Of a stretch of 64,000 nucleotides of DNA, positions 7,393 through 15,886 are shown piece after piece. Made by a program: the position numbers and the translations under genes. Under the pieces are notes generated by a model that saw nothing but the letters and a program-made list of their open reading frames with translations, searched no databases and was not told the origin of the DNA. Numbering within the stretch: position 1 is the first letter of the stretch; each line of letters starts with the position of its first letter. The stretch spans positions 62,001-126,000 of the forward strand of contig NZ_FONS01000007.1 of assembly GCF_900112985.1 (NCBI RefSeq), written 5' to 3'. Source of the DNA: Pedobacter antarcticus (GTDB lineage: Bacteria; Bacteroidota; Bacteroidia; Sphingobacteriales; Sphingobacteriaceae).

Positions 7393-8853
7393 ATGGAATT
7401 GAAAAATTTAGAGCCCCAGGAGATCTGGCAGCATTTCACTGCGCTAAACGCAGTGCCCAGAGCTTCAAAAAAAGAGGAGCGTGTCATTGCTTTTATGCAG
7501 GAATTTGGTCGATCATTAGGACTGGACACCAGAACAGATAAAACTGGAAACGTTATAATTCTTAAACCTGCAACTCCGGGTATGCAAGATAGAAAGACGG
7601 TTATTTTGCAGTCTCATCTGGACATGGTCCATCAAAAGAACAGCGATACTGTCTTTGACTTTGAGCATGACGGAATAAAGATGTATGTTGATGGTGACTG
7701 GGTAAAAGCAGAAGGGACCACACTGGGTGCCGATAATGGTATTGGCGTGGCTGCAATAATGGGACTGCTTGCAGCGAAAGATATTGCTCACCCTGCCCTG
7801 GAAGCCATGTTCACTATAGACGAAGAGACCGGAATGACCGGTGCAAAGCATCTGGATCCGGTTAATTTTACAGGCAAAATCCTGTTAAATCTCGATACAG
7901 AAGAAGATGATGAACTGACTATCGGATGTGCGGGTGGCATTGATACCAACACAATTCTAACCCTTCAGACGGAGGTTTCTCCAGCAGGATACATAGCCCT
8001 TGAAGTTAAAATTTCCGGTCTGACCGGCGGGCACTCCGGTATGGATATCCATAAAGGACGGGCCAATGCGAACAAATTGATTACCCGTCTCATTAAAGCG
8101 GTATCTCTACAATTTCCTTTGCAGTTGTCAGTATTGGATGGCGGAAGTCTGAGGAACGCGATTCCCAGAGAAGCATCAGGTACCTTTATTTTGCCGGCAT
8201 CTTCATTAGCACAGGCACTTGATTTTATTGAAGCTTACGCGCTGAAATTAAAAACAGAATATCAGGCAATCGAAACATCTTTGCAGATTGTTGCCAGCCA
8301 AACTATATCTCCGGAACAGGTTTTCAGCCTTAGGGATACCAATCAGATTTTAAATGCACTCTACGCGGTTCCGAATGGTGTTTTTAGAATGAGCCCAGAT
8401 ATTGATGGTTTAGTAGAAGCATCCAGTAATCTGGCCAGGGTAATTCTGAAGGACGGCGAATTTATCACGAAATCACTGCAGAGAAGTAGTGTGGAGAGTA
8501 CTAAAGATGATGTATCGGCAGCTGTCAGGGCGGCATTTGAAAGTATTGGTGCAGTGGTTAGTCAATCTGGGGATTATCCCGGTTGGAAGCCAGATGCTGA
8601 TTCCGATATTCTTAGATTAATGACTAATTTGTATGAGCAGAATTTTGGTAAAGCGCCTAAAGTTGAGGCTTGTCATGCAGGTTTGGAATGCGGTATCCTC
8701 GGTGGTCATTTTCCGGAAATGGATATGATTTCTTTTGGTCCGACCATTCGCGGTGCACATTCACCGGATGAAAGAGTACAGATTTCTTCTGTACAGAAAT
8801 TCTGGTCTTACCTGCAGAATGTGCTGAAAGAAATTCCAAAACAGACGAAATAA
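7393..8853 (+). CDS. pepD: Aminoacyl-histidine dipeptidase (PepD, M20 family)
   Basis: A 486-residue cytosolic metallopeptidase of normal PepD length. M20 metal-binding motifs are in order: SHLDMVHQKN (His and Asp near residue 75), LGADNGIG (Asp near 116), DEETGMTGA (catalytic Glu near 146) and LNLDTE (metal ligand). A lid domain lies at about 200-390, and the final metal His is in GAHSPDERV. It hydrolyses Xaa-His and other dipeptides for amino acid recycling. The gene is followed 40 bases later by fabV in the same direction; a functional link between them is not obvious. A small CCCTG/CAGGG hairpin lies in its leader. Confidence 0.92.
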   Translation: MELKNLEPQEIWQHFTALNAVPRASKKEERVIAFMQEFGRSLGLDTRTDKTGNVIILKPATPGMQDRKTVILQSHLDMVHQKNSDTVFDFEHDGIKMYVDGDWVKAEGTTLGADNGIGVAAIMGLLAAKDIAHPALEAMFTIDEETGMTGAKHLDPVNFTGKILLNLDTEEDDELTIGCAGGIDTNTILTLQTEVSPAGYIALEVKISGLTGGHSGMDIHKGRANANKLITRLIKAVSLQFPLQLSVLDGGSLRNAIPREASGTFILPASSLAQALDFIEAYALKLKTEYQAIETSLQIVASQTISPEQVFSLRDTNQILNALYAVPNGVFRMSPDIDGLVEASSNLARVILKDGEFITKSLQRSSVESTKDDVSAAVRAAFESIGAVVSQSGDYPGWKPDADSDILRLMTNLYEQNFGKAPKVEACHAGLECGILGGHFPEMDMISFGPTIRGAHSPDERVQISSVQKFWSYLQNVLKEIPKQTK

Positions 8854-8893
8854 AAAAAGAATACCTATTTTAGACCTCTTTAAAACAAGATTT

Positions 8894-10087
8894 ATGATTA
8901 TTGCACCAAGAATACGTGGATTTATCTGCCTGACTGCGCATCCTGAAGGATGCGAACAAAACGTTGTCAATCAAATCAATTACGTTAAATCAAAAGGAGA
9001 TATCGCCGGCCCGAAAAGGGTACTTGTAATCGGCGCATCTACAGGTTTTGGACTTTCTTCCAGAATTACAAGTGCTTTTGGATCTGAGGCATCCACAATT
9101 GGCGTGTATTTCGAAAAACCACCTGCTCCGGGTAAAACCGCTTCACCAGGCTGGTATAATACTGCGGCATTTGAAAAAAAGGCCCACGAAGCCGGTTTAT
9201 ACGCTAAAAGTATTAATGGAGATGCCTTCTCTGATGAAATCAAAAAACAAACGATAGACCTTATTAAAGCCGATCTTGGTCAGATAGACTTAATTATTTA
9301 CAGTCTTGCTTCACCAAAAAGAGTTCACCCTAAAACAGGGGTTGTACATAATTCTGTATTGAAACCAATTGGTCAGGTATTTAGTAATAAAACAGTAGAC
9401 TTCCATACTGGAATCGTTTCTGAAATTTCTATTCAGCCTGCAAATGAAGAAGAGATAGAAAATACAGTTGCAGTAATGGGTGGAGAAGACTGGGCTTTCT
9501 GGATTGATGCGCTTAAAGAAGCAGATTTACTGGCTCCGGGTGCAACAACGGTTGCTTACTCTTATATCGGTCCCTCTTTAACCGAAGCAGTTTACCGTAA
9601 AGGAACCATCGGCCGTGCTAAAGATCATCTGGAAGCAACTGCATTTAAAATCGCTGATCAGTTGAAAGAGATTGGTGGAAATGCCTATGTGTCCGTAAAT
9701 AAAGGTCTGGTTACACAGGCCAGTTCAGCTATACCTATAATTCCGCTTTATATTTCGTTGCTCTATAAAGTGATGAAAGCAGAAGGGGTACATGAAGGGT
9801 GTATTGAGCAGATACAGCGTTTATACAGCCAAAGACTGTTTACCGGATCAGATGTTGCCGTAGATGATAAAGGAAGGATTCGTATAGACGATCTGGAAAT
9901 GCGTCAGGATATTCAGGACCAGGTTTCGGCGCTTTGGATAGAAGCTACCACCGAAACTCTTCCTGAGTTAGGTGACCTTGCAGGTTATAAAAAAGACTTC
10001 CTGAAGTTATTCGGATTCGATGTTGCCGGTATAGATTACGACAAAGATGTAAATGAAGTAGTAGAGATTCCTGGACTGGTTTCTTAA
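8894..10087 (+). CDS. fabV: NADH-dependent trans-2-enoyl-CoA/ACP reductase FabV
   Basis: A 397-residue protein, the size expected for FabV. The N-terminus MIIAPRIRGFICLTAHP is characteristic. The Rossmann nucleotide loop is VIGASTGFG (about residue 46-54). The catalytic Tyr-x8-Lys is seen in VYRKGTIGRAK, longer-spaced than in FabI. It performs the last reduction step of fatty acid elongation and is intrinsically insensitive to triclosan in characterised members. No FabI homologue was seen in the window, so whether it is the sole enoyl reductase cannot be judged. It ends at a strong bidirectional terminator. Confidence 0.93.
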   Translation: MIIAPRIRGFICLTAHPEGCEQNVVNQINYVKSKGDIAGPKRVLVIGASTGFGLSSRITSAFGSEASTIGVYFEKPPAPGKTASPGWYNTAAFEKKAHEAGLYAKSINGDAFSDEIKKQTIDLIKADLGQIDLIIYSLASPKRVHPKTGVVHNSVLKPIGQVFSNKTVDFHTGIVSEISIQPANEEEIENTVAVMGGEDWAFWIDALKEADLLAPGATTVAYSYIGPSLTEAVYRKGTIGRAKDHLEATAFKIADQLKEIGGNAYVSVNKGLVTQASSAIPIIPLYISLLYKVMKAEGVHEGCIEQIQRLYSQRLFTGSDVAVDDKGRIRIDDLEMRQDIQDQVSALWIEATTETLPELGDLAGYKKDFLKLFGFDVAGIDYDKDVNEVVEIPGLVS

Positions 10088-10103
10088 TCCAACCAGATAA
10101 AAT

Positions 10104-10144
10104 AACAAGAAAAGCCTGTAATGAATTTACAGGCTTTTCTTGTT
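10104..10144. terminator. Bidirectional intrinsic terminator after fabV
   Basis: An 18-bp perfect stem (10104-10121 with 10127-10144) has a 5-base loop. The stem ends in T-rich sequence on the plus strand and in A-rich/T-rich sequence on the other, so it can serve fabV and the convergent PA2169-family gene. Confidence 0.9.
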
Positions 10145-10182
10145 TATTGATTTTCCGTTTGAATAAGCTGTTTTGTGCTCGT

Positions 10183-10638
10183 TTAAGCATTGCGCTGGAT
10201 GAGTAACGTCTCTATCTCTTTAAGTGCATCCAGAATGCCGGTACGTTGTTCCTGAAGTAAAGGCAAATGGTCGACATGATCCTGACGGTCTTTAATTACA
10301 TCATCATATTTCTCCAGTGCCGCTTTCTCTCCGGTAACCACGGCCTCAAGGATCGCTGTATCTTCTTTACTGCTTAGTGCCTGCTTAATGTCTATCCATG
10401 TTCTGTGCAGGGCACCAAGGATACCTCCGCTTTCATTTTCAGATTCTCCTCCATGTGTAAGGATATGGGTTTTTAATTGCTCTGCATAGGCGGCACGCTG
10501 CGCAGCATATTTGAGAAATACACCTTGTAATTCAATTTTGTCGGTGGCTTCGCTCGCGGATTGGTAACCTTCTTTACCATCGTTTAAAATTGCTATCAGA
10601 CCTTGAAGGTCGCTTATAATCTGCTGTTTATTTTCCAT
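10183..10638 (-). CDS. PA2169-family four-helix-bundle protein (DUF2383)
   Basis: A predicted all-helical protein of about 151 residues (start MENKQQIISDLQ; an ATG two codons upstream is equally possible). The ferritin-like DUF2383 pattern is visible: LNDGKEGYQSASEA in helix 1, QRAAYAEQLKTHI in helix 2 and a charged helix pair with EKAALEKYDDVI. Members are often stress-induced and of unknown biochemistry. No secretion signal is present. The gene is monocistronic, facing fabV and divergent from the dnaA upstream region. Confidence 0.8.
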   Translation of the reverse strand: MENKQQIISDLQGLIAILNDGKEGYQSASEATDKIELQGVFLKYAAQRAAYAEQLKTHILTHGGESENESGGILGALHRTWIDIKQALSSKEDTAILEAVVTGEKAALEKYDDVIKDRQDHVDHLPLLQEQRTGILDALKEIETLLIQRNA

Positions 10639-10644
10639 ATTCAA

Positions 10645-11341
10645 TTTGTTGTTGGTATGTGTTCCTATTAACCGGAACCGGAATGAAATGTTTTAATAAA
10701 AATCAATAAAAGACCTTGTTTTCGGCTTGTCTGCAAGACACGTGCTGAACCTGGGCTATGAAGCGCAAATGCAACATTTTTAAACGTTGTATTTCATTAA
10801 TTATACGTTTTAATAAACCTGATTGTGAATTTTGTTTAAAACATGTACCAGATGTAATAAATCTGGTTTTTGAAATTTTAAGATCGAGATATGTAGTGCT
10901 CCCTGGAGCATATATTTAGCCAGATAATTCCCAATGATAATGAGATTTGAATTCATCCAATGTATTTATTAATTATATACAACTAAAAATCAGTAATTTA
11001 CTCGTCTTATTTGAAGTTAAAAAGAATGACATTTGGTCAGGTGTGTTAAATTACCTATTTTTAAAACGGTGAAAACTTATTAAAACAGGCACGATTTTTA
11101 ATAGAATGCCAGTATGAATGGAGTCTTCAAAATTCGGAGTTATTCACAGCTATTTTTCAATGTTGATAACTTATCCACAAAAACCTCGAATTTCTATACT
11201 GTATTTGTTTGCCTGTTAACGACTTACAAAATAGCTCAGTTTTTATGTTTTTTTGTTGGTATTTTTTGTGATCTTCGCATCCCTAAACGACGCACCGTAC
11301 GTCCGTTTTTTTAAGACCCGACAAACAAATTTATTTGAACT
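10645..11341. other. AT-rich gene-free region upstream of dnaA, candidate oriC
   Basis: About 700 bases with no credible gene lie between the PA2169-family gene and dnaA. TTATTCACA at 11140-11148 and TTATCCACA at 11171-11179 match the DnaA box consensus TTATnCACA on the same strand, 31 bp apart. A degenerate reverse-strand box (TGTGAATTT) lies at 10824-10832. A very AT-rich tract at about 10960-11110 could be the unwinding element. CCAGAT/ATCTGG at 10848-10866 is a small hairpin. Origin function is inferred; DnaA autoregulation of its own promoter would explain the boxes as well. Confidence 0.5.
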
Positions 11342-12772
11342 ATGCATAAAACTTGTACTGAAGTATGGAATAACTGTCTCCAGATTATAAAGGATAATAT
11401 TCCGGCCCAAAGTTTTAAAACTTGGTTCGAACCTATTACCGCAATGAAACTGGAAGGCAGTGTATTAACCGTACAGGTGCCGAGTTTATTTTTCTATGAA
11501 TGGCTTGAAGAGCATTATGTTGGACTGCTTCGTAAGACAGTTAAACAGCAGCTTGGTGAAGAAGGTCGTCTGGAATATAATATAGTTGTCGATAAATCTT
11601 CAAATACGGGATCTCCTTATACAACAAGCATGCCTTCTAATGGTAATGGGGGAGCTTCTAAAATGCAATCTATGCCTGTCCCGGTATCTATTAATAAAGA
11701 CATTAAAAATCCGTTTATTATTCCAGGACTTAAAAAACTGAATGTCGACCCTCAGTTGAATTCAAATTATACTTTTGAAGGATATGTTGAAGGTGACTGT
11801 AATCGGCTGGCACGTTCGGCAGGATTCGCTGTAGCGGCAAAACCGGGAGCAACCTCATTTAATCCACTAATGATTTACGGCGCTGTAGGTTTAGGTAAAA
11901 CTCACCTTGTCCAGGCGATTGGTAATGAAATAAGAAGGACCCTACCAGATAAACTCGTGATTTATGTATCCTGCGAGAAGTTCTGTCAGCAGTTTGTAGA
12001 ATCATTAAAGAATAATACGATTAACGACTTTGTTAATTTTTATCAGGCGATGGACGTTATCATCATGGATGATGTACATAATTTCGCAGGTAAAGAAAAA
12101 ACACAGGATATTTTCTTCCATATTTTCAACCACCTGCACCAGAGTGGTAAACAAATTATTATTACTTCAGATAAAGCTCCCAAAGATCTTTCTGGTCTTG
12201 AAGAACGGTTATTGAGTAGATTTAAGTGGGGTTTATCAGCAGATCTTCAAATTCCTGATCTGGAAACAAGAGTAGCTATCCTGCGTAAAAAAATGTATGC
12301 AGACGGAATAGAGCTGCCTACTGAGGTTGTAGAATATGTCGCACATAACATTGACAATAATGTAAGAGAGCTGGAAGGGGCAATGGTTTCACTGCTTGCA
12401 CAGTCTACATTAAATAAAAAAGATATTGATCTGGCACTGGCGAAGTCAATGCTGAAAAATTTCATCAAAAATACCAATAAAGAGATTTCTATGGATTATA
12501 TCCAGAAACTGGTTTGTGAATATTTTGAAGTTCCGGTGGAGATGGTTAAATCTGCTACTCGTAAACGTGAAATCGTACAGGCGAGACAGATCTCTATGTA
12601 TCTTTCGAAAAGCATGACGAAATCTTCGCTAAAAAGCATCGGTGCTTTTTATGGTGGAAGAGACCACTCGACAGTGATTTATGCTTGTCAGACGGTAGAA
12701 GATCTGATCGATACAGATAAAAAGTTCAAAGGTTACGTGACTGATATTCAGAAAAAGCTCAAAATGAGCTAA
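11342..12772 (+). CDS. dnaA: Chromosomal replication initiator DnaA
   Basis: A 476-residue DnaA with all four domains. Domain I (about 1-85, CTEVWNNCLQIIKDNIP) is followed by a short linker. Domain III is the AAA+ ATPase with Walker A GAVGLGKTHL (about 180) and Walker B VIIMDDVHNF. Domain IV is the DNA-binding helix-turn-helix with GGRDHSTVIYA near the C-terminus. It unwinds the origin after binding DnaA boxes, two of which lie 160-200 bases upstream. The gene stands alone; dnaN is not adjacent, which is usual in Bacteroidota. TATTTTTTG at 11260-11268 is close to a -7 element but has one extra T. Confidence 0.98.
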   Translation: MHKTCTEVWNNCLQIIKDNIPAQSFKTWFEPITAMKLEGSVLTVQVPSLFFYEWLEEHYVGLLRKTVKQQLGEEGRLEYNIVVDKSSNTGSPYTTSMPSNGNGGASKMQSMPVPVSINKDIKNPFIIPGLKKLNVDPQLNSNYTFEGYVEGDCNRLARSAGFAVAAKPGATSFNPLMIYGAVGLGKTHLVQAIGNEIRRTLPDKLVIYVSCEKFCQQFVESLKNNTINDFVNFYQAMDVIIMDDVHNFAGKEKTQDIFFHIFNHLHQSGKQIIITSDKAPKDLSGLEERLLSRFKWGLSADLQIPDLETRVAILRKKMYADGIELPTEVVEYVAHNIDNNVRELEGAMVSLLAQSTLNKKDIDLALAKSMLKNFIKNTNKEISMDYIQKLVCEYFEVPVEMVKSATRKREIVQARQISMYLSKSMTKSSLKSIGAFYGGRDHSTVIYACQTVEDLIDTDKKFKGYVTDIQKKLKMS

Positions 12773-12991
12773 TAACGAATTAAATTTTCATAAATAAGAG
12801 GCTGATCTCAATCAAGTATTTTCTCCATTTTAACCTGCAATTTTCTTTTAAACATCGCTATTTGTGTTTGCCCTGCGCAAAGGCAGAATACACCTGTTTA
12901 TCCAAATTAAATTATTAATATTGGTAGTTACAATATTATCCTGTCTAACAACCACGATTTGAGTATTACGACTGGTCTGTTACACTAGGTG

Positions 12992-13027
12992 CCAGGTAGC
13001 GCTCGGTAGCGGGCAGCCTGGGTTTTT
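12992..13027 (+). terminator. Terminator-like hairpin between dnaA and the DUF5009 gene
   Basis: CCAGG (12992-12996) pairs with CCTGG (13017-13021), and CGCT/AGCG pairs inside it. GTTTTTA follows the stem. The stretch 12773-13070 (298 bases) contains nothing else recognisable. The hairpin is 220 bases past dnaA and 45 before the next gene, so it could instead act in the leader of that gene. Confidence 0.45.
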
Positions 13028-13070
13028 ATTGAGATGTGAATAAAAAGCTTGTTAATTTTTAAGGAAACTT

Positions 13071-14189
13071 ATGAAAATTACAGAAAATCAGATGCCGGCC
13101 GGGAGAGTTATATCCCTTGATGTAATGCGTGGACTAATTATGATCCTGCTTTGTGCTGAGAGCTGTTTAGTATTTGTGGCCTTTGAAAAACTTAATCTTG
13201 TGCAGCCATTTGCACTTATCGTGGAACAGTTTTTCCATCATCCCTGGCATGGTTTGCATTTCTGGGATTTAGTACAGCCCTCGTTTATGTTTATTGCCGG
13301 AGCTGCTATGTACATCTCTTATAGCAGTAAACTTAAAAAGGGAGTTACCTGGAAAATGAACTTTAAACATGTTTTGTTAAGGAGTTTCAAACTATTTCTA
13401 TTTGGGGTTGGTTTGCACTGTGTTTACGCCGGGAAACCAGTTTGGGAACTCTGGAACGTTTTAACTCAGCTGGCTTTTACCAGTATACTGGCTTATCTTG
13501 TGATTAACCAATCCTACAAATTCCAGATTTTATTTTCTTTGGGGTTGTTACTGTTAACCGAAGTATTATACCGTTACGTACAGGTGCCAGGTTTTGACCA
13601 TCCCTTTCTAGAAAACCATAATTTCGGTGCCTGGCTGGATATGATTTTAATGGGTAAGATTAATACAGATGGCTGGGTTGCCATTAATATTATCCCGACC
13701 GCTGCGCATACCATCTGGGGGGTACTTGCGGGCAAACTTTTAGTTTCCGATCATCCGAGTCTGTACAAGATCCGGACTTTGATGTTTACAGGCTGTATTG
13801 CACTTATTGTTGGATTTAGCCTTGATCTGCTGGATATTACGCCGATCATTAAAAGAATAAGCACTAGTTCTTTTGTTCTTGCATCAGGCGGCTGGGTTCT
13901 GATCATGCTGGCTGTAACTTATTGGCTGGTAGATGTCAAGAAACAAATGAAGTATGCCTGGATCTGCACGGTCATCGGAATGAACGCGATATTCATTTAT
14001 ATTTTTTTCGAAACAGTTGGTCTGCAATGGGTAAATGGAACCATAGCCATTTTTACAGGCTCTATGATCCATTCACTCACTGGTCTGTCAATTAAAATAA
14101 CAACGCTGGTTTCTGCATTGTCTGCCTTGCTGGCAGAATGGGCACTATGTTATTGGTTATATAAACACAAAATATTTTTTAAATTATAA
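13071..14189 (+). CDS. DUF5009 / acyltransferase-like polytopic membrane protein
   Basis: A 372-residue protein with roughly ten membrane segments. The N-terminal block RVISLDVMRGLIMILL with HFWDLVQPSFMFIAGAA matches the HGSNAT/NagX-like DUF5009 family, relatives of heparan-alpha-glucosaminide N-acetyltransferase that move acyl groups across membranes. In Bacteroidota these often accompany glycan metabolism. Conserved histidines in FFHHPWHGLHFWD are probable acyl-transfer residues. The actual acceptor is unknown. No close functional partner is adjacent; a convergent selO follows. Confidence 0.78.
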   Translation: MKITENQMPAGRVISLDVMRGLIMILLCAESCLVFVAFEKLNLVQPFALIVEQFFHHPWHGLHFWDLVQPSFMFIAGAAMYISYSSKLKKGVTWKMNFKHVLLRSFKLFLFGVGLHCVYAGKPVWELWNVLTQLAFTSILAYLVINQSYKFQILFSLGLLLLTEVLYRYVQVPGFDHPFLENHNFGAWLDMILMGKINTDGWVAINIIPTAAHTIWGVLAGKLLVSDHPSLYKIRTLMFTGCIALIVGFSLDLLDITPIIKRISTSSFVLASGGWVLIMLAVTYWLVDVKKQMKYAWICTVIGMNAIFIYIFFETVGLQWVNGTIAIFTGSMIHSLTGLSIKITTLVSALSALLAEWALCYWLYKHKIFFKL

Positions 14190-14238
14190 AATAAGAATCG
14201 CAGGCGCTCTTTCATTTTACCTGCGGGATCTAGGTTTC

Positions 14239-15804
14239 TCAGGAACTGCAGGATAATGTCGAACTGCCTGGTTGTGTAGCTGCCCATACAGGTCTGCGTA
14301 TATTCAGCTCCGGGAAAAGATCCTGGTACGGTTTCTTTATAGCTTGCTGAAGCCTGCTGAACTTTTCGTTGTTTCCTTTTTCCAGATCTGCAATAGCCTC
14401 GTATAACAGATAGTTTCTCAAGATAAACTTTGGATTCACCGCTTCCATTTGCTGGATCCGCTGCTCATCAGAAATGGAATTCAGCTGCAGTCTTTCCTGA
14501 TAACGTTTAATGATGAGCCAGAATGCTTTGCTGGTTTCGGGGGCAATGAGATCATAGAGAGAGGGGCTAAGATATTCCACAAGAGCATCTGGATCCTGTA
14601 ATGCTGCCGGTAGTTTCTCCAATAAAGTATAAAATATGGTCATATCCGGTTTGATCTGCCCCAGTAACTGTTCCAGCTGATCGATCAGTTGCTGGTCGCC
14701 CGGCTTCAGCTGATCAAAACCTAACTTACCAGCCATCATGGCATAATACTTATCCAGGTAGATATCTTTATATTTTTCCAGCCTTGCTGACAGTTCGTCT
14801 GTAGATTCCAGAAGGGGAGAGAATGCAGCCGCAAGACAGCCCAGGTTCCAGTATCCGATTGTATGCTGTGCACCAAATGCATACCTTCTGCCAGGAAGGT
14901 CAGTTGTATTAGGGGTGAAGTCGGGATCGAAATCGTCGAGAAATGAAAAAGGGCCGAAATCTATAGTAAGACCAAGGATTGACATGTTATCTGTATTCAT
15001 CACACCGTGTACAAAACCGACTCTCAGCCATTCTACGATCATTGTCGCTGTTCTTTCCAGGATTTCTGAAAACAGGTTTAATATTTTTTCTTCTCTTGTT
15101 CCCTGCAGATGCGGGTAGTAGCGGCTTATTGTCCAATCGGTTAACTGCTGCAGAAGTTCTTTGTCCTGTCTGGCAGCCAGCAATTCAAAATTACCGAAAC
15201 GTAGAAAGGAAGGTGCTGCGCGGAGTACAATAGCACCGGGCTCTGGTGCAGGGTGCCCATCATAAAAAAGATCCCGCATGACCTGGTCGCCAGTACGGAC
15301 GAGGGAAAGGGCACGGGTTGTAGGAACACCCAGATGATACATAGCCTCACTCATCAGGTATTCTCTCACTGAGGACCTTAAAACAGCTCTTCCGTCACCT
15401 CTTCTGGAGTAAGGTGTCGGGCCGGCGCCTTTAAGTTGCAGTTCTATACTTTCTCCATCAGGTTTTTCCCATTCTCCCAATGTAATTGCCCTGCCATCGC
15501 CGAGTTGTCCTGCCCAGTTTCCGAACTGATGCCCAGCATAGCAGGCGGCATAAGGAACCATTGACGGGTTTAGCTGATTTCCAGACACAATAAGTATATC
15601 GGTTTCATCAGGTGCTGCGATATTCAGTTCTGTGGCAAGCTCTTCGGACCAGGCCAGCAGAACCGGAGCAGATACCGGTGTAGGAGTTGTATCACTGTAC
15701 AACATTCCAGGAGTCTGCCTTGGCATTACGTTTCCACTGTGATCTCCCGGAAAGGATGCAGTGAATTCATTTTTATATATTTTTGACTTAAGTTGTTCCA
15801 TCAT
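14239..15804 (-). CDS. selO: Protein adenylyltransferase SelO (YdiU)
   Basis: A pseudokinase-fold enzyme of 521 residues from MMEQLKSKIYKNEF. It transfers AMP from ATP to Ser/Thr/Tyr of redox proteins. Family signatures are GHQFGNWAGQLGDGRA (glycine-rich loop region), LKGAGPTPYSRRGDGRA and VREYLMSEAMYHLG. NTDNMSILGLTIDFGPFSF holds the Asn and Asp metal ligands. The protein ends SCSS; the Cys two residues before the end is at the position taken by selenocysteine in some eukaryotic homologues. An in-frame upstream ATG (15846) would add 14 residues without similarity and was not used. Confidence 0.93.
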   Translation of the reverse strand: MMEQLKSKIYKNEFTASFPGDHSGNVMPRQTPGMLYSDTTPTPVSAPVLLAWSEELATELNIAAPDETDILIVSGNQLNPSMVPYAACYAGHQFGNWAGQLGDGRAITLGEWEKPDGESIELQLKGAGPTPYSRRGDGRAVLRSSVREYLMSEAMYHLGVPTTRALSLVRTGDQVMRDLFYDGHPAPEPGAIVLRAAPSFLRFGNFELLAARQDKELLQQLTDWTISRYYPHLQGTREEKILNLFSEILERTATMIVEWLRVGFVHGVMNTDNMSILGLTIDFGPFSFLDDFDPDFTPNTTDLPGRRYAFGAQHTIGYWNLGCLAAAFSPLLESTDELSARLEKYKDIYLDKYYAMMAGKLGFDQLKPGDQQLIDQLEQLLGQIKPDMTIFYTLLEKLPAALQDPDALVEYLSPSLYDLIAPETSKAFWLIIKRYQERLQLNSISDEQRIQQMEAVNPKFILRNYLLYEAIADLEKGNNEKFSRLQQAIKKPYQDLFPELNIRRPVWAATQPGSSTLSCSS

Positions 15805-15886
15805 TTGAAGAGCTAAGATAAGCGGTGTAGAGCAGGAATAGACCATCTGGATGTCAATTCCTGCTGTACGCCGCTAAATTTGGATC

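Noticed and set aside
11114..11314. 66-residue plus-strand reading frame upstream of dnaA
   Set aside because: It runs over the two DnaA boxes and an AT-rich, low-complexity stretch, has no similarity to any family and ends just before dnaA; a chance frame in the origin or promoter region.
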